A stretch of DNA of 64,000 nt, taken from positions 141,433,207 to 141,497,206 of the forward strand of contig NC_053037.3 in the NCBI RefSeq assembly GCF_002575655.3. The letters run 5' to 3'. Numbering within the stretch: position 1 is the stretch's first letter; each line of letters begins with the position of its first letter. Of this stretch, positions 48,154-56,526 are shown in pieces. The DNA comes from Aegilops tauschii subsp. strangulata. Lineage: Eukaryota > Streptophyta > Magnoliopsida > Poales > Poaceae. Under the pieces are notes generated by a model. That model worked only from the letters and a program-made list of their open reading frames with translations, made no database searches and was not told the DNA's origin. The translations under genes were made by a program, and so were the position numbers.

Positions 48154-49306
48154 TGTCGGGGTAAATGGCCACGGGTAGCCTAACCGACTACCCCTGGCTC
48201 TTCAGAAAATTTATCAGGCCTTTGGGCCTTCAAGTACTCCAAGCATTTTGGCCGCCTTCCCCGGCCGGCTACCACTAAAGCCGACTCCCGGAAGGCGACC
48301 CAGCCGCACCGACTCCAAGAAGCCGGCCAAGAAGGACGCCGACTCCTAGAAGCCGGCCAAGATCATAACCACTCCTACATAACGGCGACCTGACGGGGCA
48401 TGGCCACAGTGCGGCCCACGATCCCCGAAGCCCGAGGCGGGCATGGCTACAGGAGGCCGTACGAGAGGGATGTCTCCCGTGCGGCCCGGCACTGTAGCCA
48501 CGCCAGCTGCGACGTCATCCACGACCCCCTCCTGTACGGCCCAAGGACTGCGGGCCCCTTCAGCCAGAGAGAGGCGTGAAGGCGGCCCGGCTTTTCCTAG
48601 TCGGCCAGGAGCATAGCCGGCCTCCAGAAGCCGGCGACTCCCTTCCTCGAAGCAGGAGCCCCATTAAGGAGACAAGACGAGGTGAGGCTACAGTGATAGC
48701 CCCCGATGCGGATCACTGTAGCCACGCTTACCTCGACAAAGCCCTCATCATCAGAGGCGCGGCTACAGTAAGCAGCCGCCGACAAGACCCTAGGCGGTGG
48801 GGTCGGCCTGTCGACCAAGTAGCCGGCAGCCGGCGGGACCCACCAGCCGGCGGGACCCAGCAGCCGGCGGAGAAGCCGGCGAGCGTAGACACTGACGGCT
48901 GGGACCAGATCCCAGTCGGATTACCATTGTACCCCCGGGGGGTAGGCCTATATAAATCCCCCGGAGCACCCATGCAAAGGGTTCGCACCTCTGCATGTTT
49001 GGCTTCCAAGCATAACACACACACACACCATAGATAGAGAGAAGCAAGAGCTAGCCTTGTTCTTCTTCTCCCTTGATCCCAACAGCTCTAGGAGCGATTG
49101 TAGCTACCCTTTATCGATCTAGTGATCATGCGGAGACCCCGCAGAGCAGGACTAGGGGTGTTATCTCCTCGGAGAGCCCCGAACCTGGGTAAGATTCGCC
49201 GGCGTGCATGTCTTCGCCTCATCCCGTTTCCAGGCACCGGCGACGTTTTATTGGCTCCCACAATGATAAGCCATCCTTTGGCATATGTCGCACCAACCAC
49301 CCGACA
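48154..49306 (+). mobile_element. Family B 5' LTR
   Basis: 1,153 bp, TGTCGGGGTAAATGG to ...CCAACCACCCGACA. It contains repeated GCCGGC(T/C) words and short inverted repeats around TACAGT/GTAGCC. A (CA)n tract lies near 49014-49030. Confidence 0.9.
48949..48957 (+). promoter_or_regulatory. Family B LTR TATA box
   Basis: TATATAAAT. Transcription should start about 30 bp downstream (near 48985), which places the gag-frame ATG at 49128 inside the transcript although it is still within the LTR. Confidence 0.65.
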
Positions 49307-52300
49307 TTTGGCGCCCACCGTGGGGCCAGGTGCATCGTCGTCCGGAGACCTGTTCTGGACGGGAACCCTCTTCCTTCCCCACGAGCGCAGCCAGCCTGCT
49401 GCGCCCGATGGCGTTTGCCCCAACGCGCTGCAAAGCATCGACGACGCCTGCGCAGCGAGCCGCCTCGCCGATCTGCTCGGCGAGACTCGCATCTCCGACG
49501 AGCCTGCGTCCGACGCAGGCACCGACTACCATGAGAGCCGCCTCGTCAGCCTCCTCGACCAACTTCACGTCTCCAGCAAGCCTGCTGCGGACATGGAGTC
49601 GGTCGGCTCCACCGACCCGATGCTCGTGGACTCCGACACCGCGTCGCTCGATGCCTACCCCTCCGACGTGGTGGTCTTCGACGACCCCCTCCCTCAAGCT
49701 GACAGCGGCAGCAGCGCCGTCACCGAGGTGCTGGTCATCAGCCACGTCTCCAACTCGGGCGAGAACGCCCGCGACGCTCAGCAAGTGGCGACGCACGACC
49801 TCTCCGTCCCCATCCCGGCCAACACCGACGCCGAGACCCTGGAGGCACGTCGCCTTGCCCTCATCGCGGAGAGCAAGAAGATAGCCTCGATGAGACGCCT
49901 CACCGAGGCCCACCAGCGCGAAGTCGACCGCGCCGCCTTCGGGACGCCGCCGCCTAGCGGCCCGAGCCGAGCCGGCTTCGTCCAGAAGCGTGGCGCAGCC
50001 GTTGCCAGCATGCTGGGCGCAGATCGCCCCGTCTACGCCACCCCGCTCGAGAATCTGCGAGCTGCTCAGGCGGCTGCAGAGGAGCTCAATGGGCTGGGAG
50101 CCGATGAGCTCCCTTACATGACAAGACGGATCCAGCAGCTGATCGACGCGGCTGCAGAACGGCACGAAGCCGGCGCCCGAGCTGATAGCCATCCCCCGCG
50201 CCGGGAGCACGCTGCGACGTCCCGCTCGCCGACTGCGAGCGGCGCGCGCCAGAAGAAAGACAATGAGCCGGCTGCCAGCCGCAGCCGGACTCGCATCATT
50301 ATCGAGCGCGACGCGGATGGCCGCCCTCGGGCGATTGAACACCAAGGAAACCTGCCTCCTCCCCCACCTCGAAGAGAAAGACGCCTCACTCCACCGCCTG
50401 TCACCCATCCGACTCTTGGCGACCGACTCGGCCGCCGAGAAGGAGTCGGCGAGAACGACGCCCGCCACAGGATCGACCGTCTGGCTCGATCCTTGGCGTT
50501 AGAAGAAGAAGACGATGTCGGCCCGCCATGCTTTGGCCCCCGCATCCGCGACGAGCCCTTTCCCAAAGGGTTCTCGCTCCCAAGAGACACGCCCAAGTAC
50601 AACGGCTCAGTGAAGCCGGAAGATTGGCTCATTGACTACTCCACAGCCGTCAGCATCGCCAACGGCAATCGGCGCGTCGCCGTGAAGTACGTCCCCTTGA
50701 TGCTGCAAGGGACGGCGCGCACGTGGCTCAACAGCCTCAAGCCATACAGCATCAACAGTTGGCTGGACTTCACCAAAGTTTTCGTCCGCAACTTCACCAG
50801 CACCTACAAGCGGCCTCCCAAGCCTCGCCAGCTCTCCCTCTGCGTCCAAGGGCCCAACGAGTCGACCCGCGACTACCTCACGCGATGGGCCGAGCTCCGC
50901 AACTCCTGCGAGGGAGTGCACGAGGTCCAGGCCATCGAGTACTTCACCGCCGGGTGCCGAGAGGGCACCCTCCTCAAGCACCGACTCCTCTGCGACGAGC
51001 CGGCTACCCTCGATGAGTTACTGATCACCGCCGACAAGTATGCCACTGCCGACTCCTCCATGAAGACCGAGCTCCGGGTGGACGCCTCGGGGAAGGTAGT
51101 TGCTCCGGCTCCCAAGACGCCGGCTGGCGACCCTAACCGGCGCCCCTACCAGAACGACCACAAGCGCAAGGGCCCCATGCCGACTTCCTCCAGTCGGCAG
51201 GTGGCCACCATTGAAGACGAGCAGCCCGAGGAGCGGCTCGCTCCCAAGAAGAAGGGTGGCCGGCCGCCCTGGCAGCCGTCCTTCTCCTACGAACAAGCAC
51301 TCGATGCTCCCTGCAAGTTTCACAGCGGCGCGAAGCCGTCCAACCACACAACACGGAAATGCCACTGGCTCACCCGCATCACCAAGGGCGAAGGAATGGT
51401 GCCGCCTCCGCCTCCCGGCCCGCCGCCTCCAGCTCCCCAGCAGCCGGCGGCCCGGCCGGCAGTCGGCGCCATCCAAGACGAGTTCCCCGAAGTGCACGAT
51501 GCCTACGTCGTCTTCACAAGTCAAGTCGACGACAAGCGCAGCCGACGCCGGCAGCACCAAGAAGTAAACGCAGTCGCCTCTAGCACCGCCGAATTAATGC
51601 ATTGGTCGGAAAAGCCCATCAGCTGGAGCGAGGACGACCACCCAGAGGTGATGCCTTCGCCTGGCTCCTACGCTATGGTCTTGGACGTCACCCTTGCGAC
51701 GGAGAGGCGAGCTGCCAGATTTTCCCGTGTCCTGATAGACGGCGGAAGCAGTATCAACATACTGTACCGCGACACCATGGACAAGCTGAACATCAAAGCA
51801 AAGCAGCTCATGCCGAGCCGCACTGTCTTCCATGGTATCGTACCCGGCCTATCTTGCTCCCCAATCGGCAAGATCAAAATGGATGTTCTCTTCGGAGACA
51901 AAGATCACTTCCGCCGGGAAGCAATATGGTTCGAGGTGGTGGACCTGGAGAGCCCCTATCATGCGCTGCTTGGCCGACCTGCATTGGCCAAGTTCATGGC
52001 TGTGCCCCACTATGCCTACCTGAAGATGAAGATGCCGAGCTCAAAGGGGATCATCACGGTAGCCGGCGACTACAAGAAGTCCATCGAGTGTGCCATGGCC
52101 AGTAGCCGGCTGGCCGAATCCCTCGTGGTGGCCGAAGAGAAGAAGATGTTGGAGCGGGTTGTGGCCATGGCCGGCAAGCAGCCGGCCTTGACCCCCAACC
52201 CCAAGGACTGTGATGCGCAGGGCTCCTTCCAGCCTGCGAAAGAGACAAAGAAGATACCTCTAGACCCGGAGCACCCGGAGAGGTTCGCCGTGATTGGGGC

Positions 52301-52319
52301 GAACTTGGACAGTAAATAG
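49128..52319 (+). CDS. Family B gag-protease
   Basis: Open from ATG 49128 to TAG 52317-52319, 1,063 codons before the stop. The first 60 codons lie in the LTR and the frame reads straight through the primer-binding site; the first ATG beyond that site in this frame is near 49593, so the true start is uncertain. Retrotrans_gag-like core at about residues 505-595 (VAVKYVPLMLQGTARTWL, FVRNFTSTYKRP, TRDYLTRWAEL). A zinc-binding-like C-x2-H...HTTRKC motif sits near residues 729-746, then protease with VLIDGGSSINILY near residue 870 and YHALLGRPALAKF. Gag forms the particle; protease matures it. The stop is followed in frame by RT, so readthrough would be needed to make pol from this RNA. Confidence 0.85.
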   Translation: MRRPRRAGLGVLSPRRAPNLGKIRRRACLRLIPFPGTGDVLLAPTMISHPLAYVAPTTRHLAPTVGPGASSSGDLFWTGTLFLPHERSQPAAPDGVCPNALQSIDDACAASRLADLLGETRISDEPASDAGTDYHESRLVSLLDQLHVSSKPAADMESVGSTDPMLVDSDTASLDAYPSDVVVFDDPLPQADSGSSAVTEVLVISHVSNSGENARDAQQVATHDLSVPIPANTDAETLEARRLALIAESKKIASMRRLTEAHQREVDRAAFGTPPPSGPSRAGFVQKRGAAVASMLGADRPVYATPLENLRAAQAAAEELNGLGADELPYMTRRIQQLIDAAAERHEAGARADSHPPRREHAATSRSPTASGARQKKDNEPAASRSRTRIIIERDADGRPRAIEHQGNLPPPPPRRERRLTPPPVTHPTLGDRLGRREGVGENDARHRIDRLARSLALEEEDDVGPPCFGPRIRDEPFPKGFSLPRDTPKYNGSVKPEDWLIDYSTAVSIANGNRRVAVKYVPLMLQGTARTWLNSLKPYSINSWLDFTKVFVRNFTSTYKRPPKPRQLSLCVQGPNESTRDYLTRWAELRNSCEGVHEVQAIEYFTAGCREGTLLKHRLLCDEPATLDELLITADKYATADSSMKTELRVDASGKVVAPAPKTPAGDPNRRPYQNDHKRKGPMPTSSSRQVATIEDEQPEERLAPKKKGGRPPWQPSFSYEQALDAPCKFHSGAKPSNHTTRKCHWLTRITKGEGMVPPPPPGPPPPAPQQPAARPAVGAIQDEFPEVHDAYVVFTSQVDDKRSRRRQHQEVNAVASSTAELMHWSEKPISWSEDDHPEVMPSPGSYAMVLDVTLATERRAARFSRVLIDGGSSINILYRDTMDKLNIKAKQLMPSRTVFHGIVPGLSCSPIGKIKMDVLFGDKDHFRREAIWFEVVDLESPYHALLGRPALAKFMAVPHYAYLKMKMPSSKGIITVAGDYKKSIECAMASSRLAESLVVAEEKKMLERVVAMAGKQPALTPNPKDCDAQGSFQPAKETKKIPLDPEHPERFAVIGANLDSK
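49309..49326 (+). promoter_or_regulatory. Family B primer-binding site
   Basis: TGGCGCCCACCGTGGGGC, two bases after the LTR end. It ends the tRNA 3' terminus complement TGG as expected; I could not assign the tRNA. Confidence 0.6.
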
Positions 52320-55300
52320 GAAGGCGAGCTCGCCGACTTCCTCCGTGAGAATCGAGACATCTTTGCATGGTCCCCAAAGGACATGCCGGGTGTCCCGAAG
52401 GATTTCGCCGAGCACAAATTACATGTCCGAGCTGATGCGAAGCCGGTCAAGCAACCCCTCCGCCAACTATCAGAAGAGAAGCGAAGAATCGTGGGAGAAG
52501 AGATAGCCCGGCTCCTTGCAGCCGGCTTCATCATGGAAGTGTTCTTTCCAGAATGGCTTGCCAATCCAGTTCTGGTTTTGAAGAATAATAACAAGTGGCG
52601 CATGTGTATAGACTACACAAGTTTGAACAAGGCCTGCCCAAAGGATCCGTTTGCTTTGCCACGGATTGACCAAGTGATAGACTCCACAGCCGGATGCGAG
52701 CTGTTAAGTTTTTTGGATGCATACTCAGGGTATCATCAGATCAAGTTGGACCCGGCTGACTGTCTGAAGACTGTCTTCATCACACCCTTTGGAGCTTTCT
52801 GCTACCTGACAATGACATTCGGCTTGAGAAACGCCGGTGCCACTTTTCAGCGTTGCATGCAGAAATGTCTCTTGAAACAACTCGGCAGAAATGCCCACGT
52901 CTATGTAGACGACATTGTGGTGAAGACAGAGAAGCGCGGTACCTTGCTGGAAGACCTGAAGGAAACATTTGCCAACTTGCGCCGATTCCAGATCAAGCTC
53001 AACCCCGAGAAGTGCGTGTTCGGAGTGCCAGCCGGCCAGCTGCTAGGCTTCCTGGTCTCCGAACGCGGCATTGAGTGCAACCCTGTCAAGATCAAAGCCA
53101 TCGAGAGGATGGAGATCCCCACCAAGCTGCGAGATGTGCAGAAGTTCACTGGCTGCTTAGCCTCCCTGAACCGTTTTATCAGCCGACTAGGAGAGAAGGC
53201 TCTCCCCCTGTACCGACTCATGAAGAAGTCCGCTCACTTTGAGTGGAATGATCAAGCCGACCAAGCCTTTCATGAGTTGAAGAAAATGTTGACCACTCCG
53301 CCTGTCCTGGCTACGCCGACTGAGAAGGAGCCCATGCTCCTCTACATCGCCACGACAAGCCGAGTCGTCAGCACTGTTGTTGTGGTCCAGCGCCCGGAGG
53401 AAGGCCGAGCCCAGCTGGTCCAGAGGCCGGTCTACTATCTCAGCGAAGTACTGTCCAGCTCAAAGCAAAACTACCCGCACTACCAGAAGATGTGCTATGG
53501 GGTGTACTTCGCTGCCAAGAAATTGAAGCCCTACTTCCAAGAGCACCCCATCACGGTCGTGTGCACTGCCCCGCTCGCCGAGATCATAGGCAGCCGGGAT
53601 GCATCCGGCCGGGTGGCCAAATGGGCCATCGCCTTGGCGCCCTACACGATTTTCTATCAACCCCGCACCGCCATCAAGTCGCAAGCATTGGCCGACTTCC
53701 TCGTCGACTGCGCCGAGACCCAGTACTTACCGCCGGCTCCCGACTCTACCCATTGGCGGATGCACTTTGACGGGTCCAAGATGCGCACCGGCTTGGGAGC
53801 CGGCATCGTCCTCACCTCTCCCAAAGGCGACAAGCTCAAGTACACGCTGCAGATCCACTTCGCCGCCTCCAACAACGTGGCCGAGTACGAGGCGCTCGTA
53901 CATGGGCTCCGGCTAGCCAAAGAACTCGGCATACGCCGGATCCTGTGCTACGGCGACTCAAACTTGGTGGTCCAGCAATCATCTGGCGACTGGGACGCCA
54001 AGGACGCAAACATGGCAAGCTACCGTTTCCTCGTCCAGCAGATGAGTGGATACTTCGAAGGGTGCGAGTTCCTTCACGTGCCAAGGGCCGACAACGACCA
54101 AGCAGATGCCCTAGCACGGATCGGCTCCACCCGACAAGCCATACCGACTGGCGTCTCCCTCCAGCGCCTCCTCAAGCCGTCCATCAAGCCGTCTCCAGAG
54201 TCGGATTCCATCTTCGTACTGCCTGCGCCAGAAACAGCCGGATCCGGCTCAAGAAATCCCGCAGGCGGCACGGGGACTTCGACGACTGCCCCGGGGACTG
54301 ACGTAGTCGCACCCGGCCCAGGGACTTCAGAACCCGGCCCGGGGACTGCAGCAGTCGGCCCGGGGACTGCAACAACACAAGAAGCGGTGGTCGACTCCAA
54401 TGCAACACCCAACCCACCCACCCGAGTCATGGTGGCCACATTAACAGCAGAAGAAGTCACAGCTCCCTCATGGGCCCAGCCCATCCTCAAGTTCCTAGTC
54501 AGCAGAGAATTGCTGGCTGACGAGATCGCAGCAAGACTAGTGCAACGACGAGCCGCAGCATACACAATAACCAACAGCGAGCTTGTGAAGCGCAGCGTCA
54601 CTGGAGTCTTCCAGCGTTGCGTCGAGCCAGAAAAAGGAGTGGCAGTCCTCAAAGACATCCACCAAGGCGAATGCGGCCATCACGCCGCCTCAAGATCCCT
54701 CGTGGCCAAGGCTTTCCGCCATGGGTTCTTCTGGCCGACTGCCTTGGACGATGCTAAAGAAATAGTCAAGACCTGCAGAGGATGTCAAGTCTTCAGTTCC
54801 AAGCAACACCTGCCGGCTTCTGCCCTCAAGACCATTCCCCTCACCTGGCCTTTTGCCGTCTGGGGACTGGACATGGTGGGCCCTTTCAAGACAACCCGCG
54901 GCGGCTTGACACATCTACTCGTTGCTGTGGACAAGTTCACAAAGTGGATTGAAGCCAAGCCAATTAAGAAGCTGAACGGGCCGACTGCCGTGACATTCAT
55001 CACCGACATCACTACTCGGTACGGCGTGCCGCATAGCATCATCACCGACAACGGCACGAACTTCGCCAAAGGCGCACTGGCACGTTTCTGCGCGACACAG
55101 GGCATCCGACTGGACTTAGCGTCCGTTGCCCACCCGCAGTCAAACGGCCAGGTCGAGCGAGCAAATGGACTCATCCTCTCCGGCATCAAGCCCCGATTGG
55201 TTGTACCACTAGAGCGATCGGCCGGCTGCTGGCTCGAAGAGCTGCCGGCTGTCCTCTGGAGTCTGCGCACTACACCCAACAAGTCAACCGGCTTCACTCC

Positions 55301-55736
55301 ATTCTTCCTTGTGTACGGTGCCGAGGCTGTCATCCCAACAGACATCGAGTTCGACTCGCCTCGGATCACCATGTACACGGAGGAGGAAGCCAAAGAAGCA
55401 AGAGAAGACGGCGTCGACCTACTGGAAGAAGGCCGGCTGTTGGCCCTCAGCCGGTCCGCCATCTACCAACAAGGCCTGCGCCGCTACTACAACCGCAAGG
55501 TCAAGCCAAGATCCTTCCAAGAGGGCGACCTCGTGCTCCGGCTGATCCAGCGAACAGCCGGCCAGCACAAGCTCTCGGCCCCTTGGGAAGGCCCCTTCGT
55601 CGTCAGCAAGGCACTCGGCAACGACTCCTACTACCTGATCGACGCGCAAAAGCCAAGAGCACGCAAGAGAGACGACTCCGGCAAGGAGTCGGAGCGACCA
55701 TGGAACGCAAATCTCCTAAGACGATTTTACAGCTGA
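52320..55736 (+). CDS. Family B pol: RT, RNase H, archaeal-type RNase H, integrase
   Basis: In frame with gag-protease after the TAG; 1,117 codons from the first ATG at 52383. RT: CIDYTSLNKACPKDPFALPR, FLDAYSGYHQI, YVDD at codon 174 (52902). First RNase H (about 300-420) lacks its catalytic Asp block (LYIATTSRVV). Second RNase H at about 459-580 has FDGSK, AEYEALVHGL, YGDSNLVVQQ and DNDQADALA. A Pro-Gly-Thr repeat linker (about 630-665) is followed by the H2C2 finger (CGHHAASRSL ... CRGC) and the integrase core with GLDMVG, IITDNGTNF and QVERANG. Ends WNANLLRRFYS. All key residues of RT, second RNase H and integrase are intact. Confidence 0.92.
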   Translation, partial: EGELADFLRENRDIFAWSPKDMPGVPKDFAEHKLHVRADAKPVKQPLRQLSEEKRRIVGEEIARLLAAGFIMEVFFPEWLANPVLVLKNNNKWRMCIDYTSLNKACPKDPFALPRIDQVIDSTAGCELLSFLDAYSGYHQIKLDPADCLKTVFITPFGAFCYLTMTFGLRNAGATFQRCMQKCLLKQLGRNAHVYVDDIVVKTEKRGTLLEDLKETFANLRRFQIKLNPEKCVFGVPAGQLLGFLVSERGIECNPVKIKAIERMEIPTKLRDVQKFTGCLASLNRFISRLGEKALPLYRLMKKSAHFEWNDQADQAFHELKKMLTTPPVLATPTEKEPMLLYIATTSRVVSTVVVVQRPEEGRAQLVQRPVYYLSEVLSSSKQNYPHYQKMCYGVYFAAKKLKPYFQEHPITVVCTAPLAEIIGSRDASGRVAKWAIALAPYTIFYQPRTAIKSQALADFLVDCAETQYLPPAPDSTHWRMHFDGSKMRTGLGAGIVLTSPKGDKLKYTLQIHFAASNNVAEYEALVHGLRLAKELGIRRILCYGDSNLVVQQSSGDWDAKDANMASYRFLVQQMSGYFEGCEFLHVPRADNDQADALARIGSTRQAIPTGVSLQRLLKPSIKPSPESDSIFVLPAPETAGSGSRNPAGGTGTSTTAPGTDVVAPGPGTSEPGPGTAAVGPGTATTQEAVVDSNATPNPPTRVMVATLTAEEVTAPSWAQPILKFLVSRELLADEIAARLVQRRAAAYTITNSELVKRSVTGVFQRCVEPEKGVAVLKDIHQGECGHHAASRSLVAKAFRHGFFWPTALDDAKEIVKTCRGCQVFSSKQHLPASALKTIPLTWPFAVWGLDMVGPFKTTRGGLTHLLVAVDKFTKWIEAKPIKKLNGPTAVTFITDITTRYGVPHSIITDNGTNFAKGALARFCATQGIRLDLASVAHPQSNGQVERANGLILSGIKPRLVVPLERSAGCWLEELPAVLWSLRTTPNKSTGFTPFFLVYGAEAVIPTDIEFDSPRITMYTEEEAKEAREDGVDLLEEGRLLALSRSAIYQQGLRRYYNRKVKPRSFQEGDLVLRLIQRTAGQHKLSAPWEGPFVVSKALGNDSYYLIDAQKPRARKRDDSGKESERPWNANLLRRFYS
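54280..54380 (+). repeat. Repeated GGGGACT motif in the pol linker
   Basis: Five (C/A)GGGACT words within 100 bp between the second RNase H and integrase, four of them GGGGACT, encoding PGT/GT repeats. The motif matches part of the element's polypurine tract CGGGGACTAC (60841-60850) and recurs at 55800-55815, 55905-55915 and in the antisense introns. Confidence 0.6.
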
Positions 55737-56526
55737 AAAGCAGTATGTATCACGCTACCCCTTTTGTATTAAGTTACAAACCAACAGGCCCCCCGAACAG
55801 TACTCGGGGACTGCCTTTTATTTATCTATGAATGACGAATGTCATATCCATGAATGTATTATTACATTTTGAATTCTTGTCCGGCACCGGGTCCGACTAG
55901 TCGGCCCGGGGACTGGCCGCCTTGAGCTATATCCTAAGTTCTTCCCAAAGTCAGCAAAGTAGTGTGCCGGCTCCCAAGTCCTCCCTTGTTGAAAGTCGCA
56001 GCTGAATGAACTGACTGTCCGACTAGTAAGAGGAAAGACAGAAAGGACGCCCACACGAAAAACGGCTAAGGAACAACTAACCTATATAGCGAAGAGACGG
56101 CCTCCATATACGCCTGCCGGCTGTCACAGCAGCCGGCTGGCCGGCTTCCTAAAAAACTTAGCTTAAGTCCAGCAGAGCTAAAAGTACTTCCCCCTCCCCA
56201 ATCGGCCAGGCACTCCCCGGCTACAGATTGCAGAGCAACTGTTTGACTAGGGAGGCAGCAACCAAGGGAGGGCGGCAAAGGAAAAAAGCAGAAGGACAAA
56301 AAGCGAAAGTACAAGGAAGAACCGATTGCATAACTTATATACATAAAGCCGCCCACAGGCTGGCAACAGACTTAAGTTTGAATACACCCAGTGGGTGGAA
56401 TTGTGCAGACTTAATCAAACATTGTTCAAAAGTAACAAGACAGGAAAACAAAGAAAGAAGACTAAGGCACGACTTGGAGGCCGAGCTGATCGGTGAAGGC
56501 AGCTCACCGGCTGAAGGAGTGGCCGC
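55737..56526. other. Spacer between convergent pol and antisense gene (family B)
   Basis: No ORF is supported. It contains short perfect palindromes (CCGACTAGTCGG near 55893), CCCCGA...CTCGGGG inverted repeats near 55793-55812, two PPT-like CGGGGACTG words and an ACACCCAGTGGGTGG word near 56385. Both transcripts presumably end here. Confidence 0.5.

Noticed and set aside
49248..50468. 406-codon minus-strand frame opposite gag
   Set aside because: Shadow of the GC-rich gag coding strand, no domain.
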